38,239 nt of DNA from Spirochaetes bacterium ADurb.Bin133 (GTDB lineage: Bacteria; Spirochaetota; GWE2-31-10; MWDO01). The translations under genes and the position numbers were made by a program. The notes below the pieces were generated by a model that did not search any database, was not told the origin of the DNA, and saw only the letters and a program-made list of their open reading frames with translations. The stretch lies in the NCBI GenBank assembly GCA_002070605.1, contig MWDO01000026.1:1-38239 (forward strand). Reading direction: 5' to 3'. Below are positions 1 through 5,998 of this stretch, in pieces (within the stretch, counting starts at the first letter, position 1; the number at the start of each line of letters is the position of its first letter).

Positions 1-242
1 GATAAATCGCGATACATTCTATATGCAAAGTTTGTAACTAGCGATAATCTTGAAAATCACATAACGGCTTTAAAAAAGTAAATGAAATTAGTTATAAGAA
101 TAAATGTTTTCTAATTCCAAAATATAAAAATTGTTCTCTTTCAAATTACGAAGTTGAAGTTAGAGAAAATCCAAATAAATGGATCAAGATTTTCTATAAA
201 GATAATATATTGACTAAATATGATATTGGAGATATAGTATGA
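1..242 (+). pseudogene. Remnant of a DDE (rve-type) transposase, truncated, frameshifted and internally deleted
   Basis: The window opens inside a reading frame encoding DKSRYILYAKFVTSDNLENH and then ITALKK before a stop at 79-81. The next frame back (-1) continues from 69 with KKVNEISYKNKCFLIPKY, then RENPNKWIKIFYKDN, and stops at 240-242. The first part resembles the region after the second catalytic Asp of integrase-core transposases. The second resembles the small basic C-terminal domain of such enzymes. Roughly 100 or more residues that should lie between them, including the third catalytic acidic residue, are missing. The junction is a run TTTAAAAAAG. The 5' end lies outside the window. 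I infer a dead insertion sequence; the family cannot be named from this fragment. Confidence 0.55.
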
Positions 243-332
243 TAAAAGAATTGTTTCAAAGCGTAAAGTCTCATTTTTTGAAATATGCGTCAAGTCTCAA
301 AGTTGAACGACATAGATTTATTTTAATTTTAC

Positions 333-489
333 GTATCCTATCGGTTTTTTGGGGGCGAAGAAAATTCGGCGCATATGTGTCAAAAAAAGAATTGACACAT
401 ATGCATATCCATTGAACCCTCGATTTCGCGTTCCGGTTCCGAGCGGATGCGAGGGGAAATCGAGGGGATAATTTTGACGCATATGCGTC
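333..489. repeat. Dispersed intergenic repeat, copy A, in the gene-free stretch 243-596
   Basis: This is most of what lies between the transposase remnant and position 597. An end-like sequence GTATCCTATCGGTTTTTTGG starts at 333. It is followed by AAAATTCGGCGCATATG, also found in the copy at 8638. Next come a CATATGTGTCA core and an inverted TTGACACATATG. A stem-loop follows whose arms CCCTCGATTT (418-427) and AAATCGAGGG (457-466) are perfectly complementary. The copy closes with a perfect 14-bp palindrome GACGCATATGCGTC at 476-489. No matching right terminus was found, so this copy may be truncated. No gene is supported in 243-596. Confidence 0.6.
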
Positions 490-596
490 GCTTGTTATAA
501 AAATAAACGGACGATATTTTGTAAAAACATAAAAAAAATAATGACATAACCCCATTATTTTGATTTAATTGATTAGTTTTTTGATTGAGGGATAAT

Positions 597-686
597 ATGC
601 GCGGAATCGTTGAATATATGGGTTTTCATAGAGGAGAGAAGTTGGTCGAAGAGAGAATTCTCGCTAAATCGGTAACCGTCGAATGA
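597..686 (+). CDS. Small 29-residue ORF coupled to acylphosphatase
   Basis: An ATG at 597 follows a purine-rich GAGGG at 587-591. The frame runs 29 codons and ends at 684-686 in an ATGA overlap with the acylphosphatase start (683). The peptide begins MRGIVEYMGFHRGEK and is rich in charged residues. It has no signal peptide or membrane segment, and I do not recognise it. The Shine-Dalgarno position and the stop/start overlap are what support translation. It could act only to couple ribosomes onto the next gene, or it could be chance. Confidence 0.4.
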   Translation: MRGIVEYMGFHRGEKLVEERILAKSVTVE

Positions 687-958
687 TAATTGCAAAGAGG
701 TATACGGTATCCGGCTTCGTTCAGGGAGTAGGATACAGATATTTTGTTACGATGGCGGCGGATAGGCTTGGAATTCGCGGTTTTGTGAAAAACTTGTTTA
801 ACGGCGACGTAGAGGTTTATGCGATCGGCGAGGAGACGAAGCATAAAGAACTTTTAAAAAGATTAAAAGCAGGTCCTTCCCATTCAAGAGTGAGAGAGGT
901 AATTATTGAAAACCGCCCGGTTTTGGATAGATATACCTCTTTTATAGTCGAATTTTGA
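683..958 (+). CDS. acyP: Acylphosphatase
   Basis: A 91-residue protein of normal size for the family, which hydrolyses carboxyl-phosphate bonds such as acetyl phosphate or 1,3-bisphosphoglycerate in the cytoplasm. The signature GFVQGVGYRYF is at residues 11-21, with the phosphate-binding Arg19. FVKNLFNGDVEV follows, with the catalytic Asn37. Both residues are intact. The start codon overlaps the stop of a 29-codon ORF as ATGA, which suggests translational coupling. The following gene has its own promoter about 20 bases after the stop. Confidence 0.95.
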   Translation: MIIAKRYTVSGFVQGVGYRYFVTMAADRLGIRGFVKNLFNGDVEVYAIGEETKHKELLKRLKAGPSHSRVREVIIENRPVLDRYTSFIVEF

Positions 959-975
959 TGGAGAAAATATAAACT

Positions 976-1004
976 TTGACAAAGATTCGGTATTTATATA
1001 TTAT
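976..1004 (+). promoter_or_regulatory. Sigma70-type promoter for the methyltransferase and pseudouridine synthase genes
   Basis: TTGACA at 976-981 is separated by 17 bases from TATTAT at 999-1004. Transcription would start near 1011, about 20 bases before the TTG start at 1031, leaving room for the GGAG at 1021-1024. Confidence 0.7.
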
Positions 1005-1030
1005 GACTAAATTTATTCTTGGAGTATGAA

Positions 1031-1708
1031 TTGTTGAGGACGTTTGATTTTGTTTTCAGAGGCGCAGTTTTACTTGGAGTATTGACTTTATTATTGAGTA
1101 ATTTCAGGCAAATACGCCGTAATCGTATAGAAAATGAAAATCGCGAAACTATAAAGTATTATAGGACGAGTTTTCAGTGGTTATCGATATACGCAAGCTA
1201 TTTTACTTCGATATTAACGGGGCTCGCTATATTTAGGATAGGATCTTTGTTAAAGATTTTAAGCAACGGCGAAATTCAATTTGGCATATTTAATATCGTC
1301 TTGTTACAAAACGAAGAGGTTTTGAATATCCAATCCGCGATCATATTTATCGGAGTCGTCGGGTCGATTTTATATATTTTCTTTTCTATAGTTATGAATA
1401 TCAGCTATTTAAAACTCGGTAAGAACTTTTCCATAAATATAGATATTAAAGAGGGTAATAAACTTGTAAAAAACGATATATACGGAATTATCAGACACCC
1501 GATATATCTTTCCGAGATTATACTGCCTTTAGCGGCCAGTTTTGCGCTACAATCGTGGACGCTGCTTTTGTGGGGATTACTGGTAGTTCTCCCTATTTAT
1601 ATAATTAGAGCTAAGAAGGAGGACGAACTTCTTCAACATTACTATGGCGACGATTTTACCGAATACAAACTCAGAGTGGGCGGTTTTTTTCCGTATTTTA
1701 AAAAATAA
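1031..1708 (+). CDS. Isoprenylcysteine carboxyl methyltransferase-like (ICMT/PEMT family) membrane protein
   Basis: An integral membrane protein of about 225 residues with hydrophobic segments near its N-terminus, in the middle and near its C-terminus. The C-terminal third carries the family hallmark GIIRHPIYLSEI, a hydrophobic helix, and then a charged EDELLQHYYGDDFTEYK segment ending GGFFPYF. In ICMT-like enzymes this region binds S-adenosylmethionine and contributes to catalysis. Bacterial members methylate varied or unknown substrates, so the substrate is not predictable. I place the start at TTG 1031, because GGAG at 1021-1024 is 6 bases upstream; an in-frame TTG at 1019 lacks a ribosome site. 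The next gene starts 4 bases after the stop, so the two are probably cotranscribed. Confidence 0.8.
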   Translation: MLRTFDFVFRGAVLLGVLTLLLSNFRQIRRNRIENENRETIKYYRTSFQWLSIYASYFTSILTGLAIFRIGSLLKILSNGEIQFGIFNIVLLQNEEVLNIQSAIIFIGVVGSILYIFFSIVMNISYLKLGKNFSINIDIKEGNKLVKNDIYGIIRHPIYLSEIILPLAASFALQSWTLLLWGLLVVLPIYIIRAKKEDELLQHYYGDDFTEYKLRVGGFFPYFKK

Positions 1709-1712
1709 TATT

Positions 1713-2390
1713 ATGCAATATACTATCGCTTATGAAGACGAGTTCTTGTTGGTCGCCGATAAACCTCAAGGCGTCCCTGTCGCTCCGGGGAAAAAGAGAT
1801 CGTTATGCGAAGCGCTTTTTTTGGATCGCCCCGAGTTATCGAGAGTAAAGGGTTATAAAGAGAAAGAGGGCGGGCTTTTAAATAGGCTTGATAATGAAAC
1901 CGGAGGGCTTACTCTTTTTGCAAAGAGCGTCGAGGCTTTTTCATATTTTAAGAAATTAATGGATAACGAAAATATAGAAAAATTTTATAAAGCTATAGTT
2001 TACGGAACTCCAAATAAAACGTCCGGGATTATCGATTATCCGATCGCTCATCACTATAGCGACGATAAAAGAATGTCCATACTCCTCGACGATAGGACTA
2101 AATACAGAGGTAAGGCGCGTCTTTCTAAAACCGAATGGGAAATAGTCGAGAGCGCTAAGAATTTTTCTTTATTACGAATAAAAATAACCAAAGGAATAAG
2201 GCATCAAATCAGAGTTCATCTTTCAGGGATAGGTCATCCGATTTTGGGAGATAAGCTGTATTGTAAAAAAAAAGACGGTTATGCCAATCATTTTTTATAT
2301 TCGTTTGGGTTACGTTTTAAAACAATGAACGGAAAAGAGATAAAAATAGAGATAGCGACCCCGTTTGATAAATTTGTTCGGAACTTATAG
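1713..2390 (+). CDS. RluA-family RNA pseudouridine synthase
   Basis: A 225-residue cytoplasmic enzyme that isomerises uridine in rRNA or tRNA. Seen in the sequence are DKPQGVPVAPG at 16-26, LLNRLDNETGGL with the catalytic Asp60, and the C-terminal substrate-binding stretch GIRHQIRVHLSGIGHPILGD. The usual HRLD is NRLD here. There is no S4 domain, so it belongs with the short RluA/RluC-like members, and the target base cannot be assigned. The ATG at 1713 gives the natural N-terminus and lies 4 bases after the preceding stop; an upstream in-frame ATG at 1644 would only add sequence overlapping that gene. The 3' end overlaps the convergent gene by 6 bases. Confidence 0.88.
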   Translation: MQYTIAYEDEFLLVADKPQGVPVAPGKKRSLCEALFLDRPELSRVKGYKEKEGGLLNRLDNETGGLTLFAKSVEAFSYFKKLMDNENIEKFYKAIVYGTPNKTSGIIDYPIAHHYSDDKRMSILLDDRTKYRGKARLSKTEWEIVESAKNFSLLRIKITKGIRHQIRVHLSGIGHPILGDKLYCKKKDGYANHFLYSFGLRFKTMNGKEIKIEIATPFDKFVRNL

Positions 2391-3266
2391 AGTTATTATT
2401 GTTTCAAGATAAGCTGATTTTCTGTAAGGATCAAAAAAAAGCAGAGGATGGACTCTTGCGGTAGGAAGAGCGTTGAAAGGGTTTAGTATATACCCCAAAA
2501 TATGTAGTCCGATATACGGCGTGGATAAAAGGTAAGCGGATATCTCGTCAAATATTACGGCAGCGACAACGGCAATTCCCGGATTTTTTAGAAACTGTTC
2601 AAAACTGGAATTCATAAAAAACGGTCTGACGGTAAATTCATATAACGCCGACGTAAGAAATATTTCTAGTATCATAAGCGCCGGATGATAATTTTTAGAT
2701 CTGAGATATAACGCCATAGAGGAAAAAAAGAACGGTTCGATCAAGTTCTTTGCGTACATATCCCCTACTAAAACCGTTACCGGCGCGCCGTTATCGTATC
2801 TGACGATCTCTCCGTTAGCGTCTGAAAGCGGTTTGGTAACGGGATCGATTCTTCCCGATGCGAAGGGTTCCATTTTTAGTCTGTTAACAAAAGTAGTTCC
2901 CGCATTATCGCCCGATATAAATTGGGGAGTATTTTCCCAGACGGGATAAGTTACGGCGAAACATAACCACAGATTTGCGTATAAAATCAAAGGGTCGGTC
3001 GCGTATTCTGCGGCTGTAATTTTTTTTAATTTTAACGGTTTGGAAAACTCGGTATTTGATTTAAACGTTTTATAGTCCGGTAAATATGAGCGCGTATAGT
3101 TATAAGATTTCATTGAAGCGAAAGAGTAAAAAGAGACGCATATCAGAAACGCCGATAGCAGCAATTTATTTTTTATAAATACTGCAACGCGGAAACTGCC
3201 AAAAAACGTATTGTCGAACGCGGTATTAATTATTGAAAAAATATTTTTGGAGGATTTATATTTCAT
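2385..3266 (-). CDS. Putative envelope protein, weakly DUF3943-like
   Basis: A 293-residue protein with a hydrophobic stretch at about 32-50 (NKLLLSAFLICVSFYSFAS), which could be a late signal sequence or a membrane anchor. The remainder alternates aromatic and hydrophobic segments (WLCFAVTYPVW, FFFSSMALYLRS, LEIFLTSALYEF) and ends with an Asn-Pro-Phe, His-Pro and Asp-Pro-Tyr pattern. The order of Asn/His-Pro, Ser and Glu motifs recalls DUF3943, a family of envelope proteins with no known function, but the match is by eye and weak. No clear ribosome site precedes ATG 3266, so the real start may be different. It is downstream of tRNA-Thr on the same strand. Confidence 0.6.
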   Translation of the reverse strand: MKYKSSKNIFSIINTAFDNTFFGSFRVAVFIKNKLLLSAFLICVSFYSFASMKSYNYTRSYLPDYKTFKSNTEFSKPLKLKKITAAEYATDPLILYANLWLCFAVTYPVWENTPQFISGDNAGTTFVNRLKMEPFASGRIDPVTKPLSDANGEIVRYDNGAPVTVLVGDMYAKNLIEPFFFSSMALYLRSKNYHPALMILEIFLTSALYEFTVRPFFMNSSFEQFLKNPGIAVVAAVIFDEISAYLLSTPYIGLHILGYILNPFNALPTARVHPLLFFDPYRKSAYLETIITL

Positions 3267-3405
3267 ATTTTATTTTATCCACGATAATTTTTAAATCCCT
3301 CAAAGGCACTTTATTTCTTTTGCAAACGTCGCCATCGCATTTATCCGAAATATAGAGCCTATCCGCGTAACGAAACTTTGTTAATAGAAATGGCTGAAAA
3401 AAAAT

Positions 3406-3477
3406 AGCCAGTGGAGGGAATCGAACTCTCAACCTATTCATTACGAGTGAATTGCTCTACCATTGAGCTACACCGGC
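3406..3477 (-). tRNA. tRNA-Thr (anticodon CGU)
   Basis: The complementary strand folds into a full cloverleaf. The acceptor stem GCCGGTG/CACTGGC has one G-T pair, the D arm is GCTC-AATGGTA-GAGC, the anticodon stem is ATTCA/TGAAT with loop CTCGTAA (anticodon CGT), and the T arm contains GTTCGATTC. The discriminator base is T. CCA is not encoded. Confidence 0.93.
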
Positions 3478-3601
3478 GCTTCCGCTATTCTAACATATTT
3501 TTACTATTTTTCAATAAATAATTTAATTTTTTACGATAAATTTTAGTATAAATAATACGGTTTCAGAAATTTTATATTCATAATATTTCGCATATAATTT
3601 T

Positions 3602-4312
3602 GTAATCCGTCGGTTTTTTGGGGAATAAAAATTAATTTTATGTGTAGTAGACGTATCTGGGATAATTTTCGATTACAAGCGTATATAATAGCTGTTTTCG
3701 AGCGGTTATATTTAACAGTTGTGTCATTTTATCCAAAAAGTCATTTTTCAATTTCTCAATCCTTAATTTCTTACCAACAAGCTCAAGAAATCCATCCAAC
3801 CCGTATTTCATAACGCCGTTATAGAAAAACAAGATAATATCGCGGACTGTCGAAGCCATACCGAATTCGTTATACAAAGAATGCCATCTTTTTATCCGAA
3901 GATAATCCGATTCGCTAATCCGGAGATATTTATGCAACCTTTTATCGTCGGCGCTATCTATAACGGCGTACTCAGAGCGATGATTTTCGATTATTCTCTT
4001 CATTTTTGACATTTTTTTGTTAACGAGGCGAAACATAGTTTCAAATAGTTTACTGAACGTATTAATTTTGAACTCTTTTAGTAGAAAATCTATGACGTTC
4101 TTATTCATAGATTCCGATACTATAAAGTGAAATAAATGTTTTTTGTTTTCCATAAAGTTTTCTCCTTTTTCTTTTATATATATAACAACTAAAAGTAGAA
4201 AACTCTTTACAAAAATTTGTATAAATTTTTAGAAAATGATAAATAATTTACCGAATAAAACAATTGTTCCATATGTGTCAATTTCTTCCATCCAAAAAAC
4301 CGATAGGCGCTC
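3602..4312. mobile_element. Candidate gene-bearing member of the GTAATCCGTC element family
   Basis: The left end GTAATCCGTCGGTTTTTTGG (3602) runs on through GGGAATAAAAATTAA. The right side (about 4246-4312) reads AATTTACCGAATAAAACA, TTGTTCCATATGTGTCAA, then CCAAAAAACCGATAGGCGCTC. Both sides match, in the same order, the short elements at 7788-7895 and 27352-27438. The difference is about 620 bases inserted between the AATAAAA block and the TTGTTCC block, and this insert holds the minus-strand gene at 3638-4153. The right terminus differs from the left in its last bases, and I found no flanking duplication. Mobility is therefore an inference. Confidence 0.5.
3638..4153 (-). CDS. Protein with two tandem ribbon-helix-helix-like modules
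   Basis: A 171-residue basic protein with no signal or membrane segment. Two stretches share one plan: a short strand ending Ser-Glu-Ser, a long helix, a turn with Ser/Thr, and a second helix. Module 1 is FHFIVSES at 8-15 through FETMFRLV; module 2 is HKYLRISES at 74-82 through RDIILFFYNGV. This is the layout of MetJ/Arc/CopG DNA-binding folds, so a single chain could supply both halves of a DNA-binding dimer. AGGAG 7 bases before the ATG supports the start. The gene lies between two repeat ends that also bound shorter gene-less elements, so it may be the cargo or the regulator of that family. The fold assignment is my inference. Confidence 0.7.
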   Translation of the reverse strand: MENKKHLFHFIVSESMNKNVIDFLLKEFKINTFSKLFETMFRLVNKKMSKMKRIIENHRSEYAVIDSADDKRLHKYLRISESDYLRIKRWHSLYNEFGMASTVRDIILFFYNGVMKYGLDGFLELVGKKLRIEKLKNDFLDKMTQLLNITARKQLLYTLVIENYPRYVYYT

Positions 4313-4434
4313 AAAACGGGAATATTTCCGTCTATAACTTTCGAGCCGCCCCTCGCGGCAAGGATAGTATTTTAAATTCAAAACTAATAAGTCTTGAATT
4401 TTTTAGAAATATTTTATATAATGTCTCTTCAACA

Positions 4435-4507
4435 GGCCCGGTAGCTCAGCGGATAGAGTAGAAGTTTCCTAAACTTTTGGTCGGACGTTCGATTCGTCTC
4501 CGGGTCA
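4435..4507 (+). tRNA. tRNA-Arg (anticodon CCU)
   Basis: Full cloverleaf. The acceptor stem GGCCCGG/CCGGGTC has one G-T pair. The D arm is GCTC...GAGT, the anticodon stem is GAAGT/ACTTT with loop TTCCTAA (anticodon CCT), and the T arm is GGACG-TTCGATT-CGTCT. The discriminator is A and CCA is not encoded. Confidence 0.92.
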
Positions 4508-4547
4508 AAAAACGTCGGTCGATTATGTCGGCGGACGTTTTTCTTTA
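4508..4547 (+). terminator. Rho-independent terminator of tRNA-Arg
   Basis: Arms AAAAACGTC (4508-4516) and GACGTTTTT (4534-4542) enclose a 17-base loop and are followed by CTTT, directly after the tRNA. Confidence 0.75.
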
Positions 4548-4584
4548 TATAGCTATCCCTCAAATAAATCTCAGATAACTGTTT

Positions 4585-5289
4585 TTATTCTATCTGCAAA
4601 ACTACGTTTGACAACTCGTTTTTAAGGTTTAATATGGGGGCGCAAGTTACGTCGATCTTATATTCGGCGTCGTCCAATTTCATAACAACTCTTTTATAAA
4701 TTATCGGTTGTTTACTTTTATCAATGTCAAAAACGGCTTCTTTAAAATTCAGGATTTTAAAATCATTAATATTTCTGTATAATACTTCGGAAGCTTCCGT
4801 TTTAAACTTCTTATAAAAACTAAGACTGCAATTAACGATCATCCCTTCCACGTCGCAAACAACAAGATTTAAGTCGATATTCTCAAATAAAAAGTTGTTT
4901 AAATTTGCCATCGAACTTATCTTAAACGACTTTTTTTCGCTCATAAAGGTCGTCTGCTTAAATAGCGTCTGTATCCTTTCTCCGAGGGCTCCGAGTTTAC
5001 TAAGTTCTTTCTTAAACTCATAATTACCGTATTTAGATAACTCGATTAATTTATCCAGTTTTTTTAAAACCTTTATATTTTTATAAACGGCTATAATATA
5101 AATCGCGCTAATAACTATCGCAAATAATATTCCTGCAAAAACCAGCCTTTCGCTATATAGTTTTATCTGAATCTCGCTGTTAAAATCGACGTAATTTAGA
5201 ATAACATAGAATAAAGCGACAATAACAAGCAATATTAGCGTAAAAAATGTGAAAATAAAATTCAAATATCGTTTTTTGATAAGATACAC
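4585..5289 (-). CDS. Two-helix membrane protein with a C-terminal PAS-like domain, third gene of the trk operon
   Basis: A 234-residue protein. Two hydrophobic helices (about 10-31 and 49-69) flank a short extracytoplasmic loop. A charged, probably coiled-coil linker of about 60 residues follows. The C-terminal about 100 residues have PAS-like features: LNLVVCDVEGMIVNCSLSF, an FKTEASEVLYRNI segment, and alternating strands ending NVVLQIE. No kinase, GGDEF or other output domain is present. It starts 2 bases after the trkA stop, so it is almost certainly cotranscribed with the potassium transporter genes. A sensory or regulatory role for the transporter is inferred from position only. Confidence 0.72.
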   Translation of the reverse strand: MYLIKKRYLNFIFTFFTLILLVIVALFYVILNYVDFNSEIQIKLYSERLVFAGILFAIVISAIYIIAVYKNIKVLKKLDKLIELSKYGNYEFKKELSKLGALGERIQTLFKQTTFMSEKKSFKISSMANLNNFLFENIDLNLVVCDVEGMIVNCSLSFYKKFKTEASEVLYRNINDFKILNFKEAVFDIDKSKQPIIYKRVVMKLDDAEYKIDVTCAPILNLKNELSNVVLQIE

Positions 5290-5291
5290 TC

Positions 5292-5984
5292 TTAAAACTC
5301 CTTTATCGCTTCAATATCTGCGTCCGATCCCACTATGTATAAAATATCGTTATCTTCCAGAACGTCTTGAGGTTTTGGAAAAATTACCAAATCGTCTTTT
5401 TGAGGATTTCCGTAATCGTCTATCGTCATATTAAATTTCCTGATCGAAACTACGTTGACGTTAAACTTATTGCGCAATTCTAATTTTAATAAAGATTTTC
5501 CGACAAAAGATTTTGGAACCATAATTTCGGCAAATGTTTGATTCTTTGATATAGGAATACGCTCTAAGATATTTGGGGAAATTAATTTATTGGCAAGCCG
5601 TTTGCCCTCTTCAATCTCGATATTGATAACTTCGTTAGCTCCAATCTGAGTTAATAATTGAGAATGAATATCGCTTATAGCTCGAGCTATTATGTAAGGG
5701 ACGTTATATTTTTTTAAAAGAGCCGTCGTGATAATGCTGGACTGCATATTAGTCCCAATCGCAACCACGGCGACGTCTATATTATCGATTGGGGAATTTT
5801 TTAACGCATCTTCGTCCGTAGTATCGATTATAATCGCCTGAGTTACGGAATTTTTAATTTTATCAATCAGTTTTTTTTCTTTTTCAAATACTATAACTTT
5901 TGCGCCTTTTTTCGACATCTCTTCGCAAATCTCGTTGCCAAACGCCCCCAGTCCGAATATTCCAAAGATTTTTTCTTTAATCAC
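5292..5984 (-). CDS. trkA: TrkA/KtrA-type potassium channel regulatory subunit
   Basis: A 230-residue cytoplasmic protein with one RCK-N domain and one RCK-C domain, the KtrA layout rather than the duplicated E. coli TrkA. The nucleotide-binding GLGAFG is at 11-16, with an acidic residue (E34) at the end of the second strand and a DTTDEDAL segment near 55. The RCK-C part (about 145-230) includes VPKSFVGKSLLKLELR and ends DNDILYIVGSD. In this family ATP/ADP or NAD(H) binding gates the TrkH/KtrB pore. It begins 14 bases after trkH and is followed after 2 bases by the membrane PAS-like gene. Confidence 0.93.
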   Translation of the reverse strand: MIKEKIFGIFGLGAFGNEICEEMSKKGAKVIVFEKEKKLIDKIKNSVTQAIIIDTTDEDALKNSPIDNIDVAVVAIGTNMQSSIITTALLKKYNVPYIIARAISDIHSQLLTQIGANEVINIEIEEGKRLANKLISPNILERIPISKNQTFAEIMVPKSFVGKSLLKLELRNKFNVNVVSIRKFNMTIDDYGNPQKDDLVIFPKPQDVLEDNDILYIVGSDADIEAIKEF

Positions 5985-5998
5985 TTGTCGCTCCTTAT

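Noticed and set aside
69-81. Programmed -1 frameshift in an active transposase
   Set aside because: The catalytic core that should lie between the two frames is absent, so even frameshifted product would be inactive.
271-555. 94-residue minus-strand ORF
   Set aside because: It runs through repeat copy A, with no ribosome site and no recognisable domain.
1644-1712. 23-residue upstream extension of the pseudouridine synthase
   Set aside because: It overlaps the methyltransferase C-terminus in another frame, and the RluA-type N-terminus begins naturally at 1713.
4264-4461. 65-residue ORF running into the tRNA-Arg gene
   Set aside because: It starts in the element end and reads through the tRNA 5' half, which is not a plausible coding sequence.
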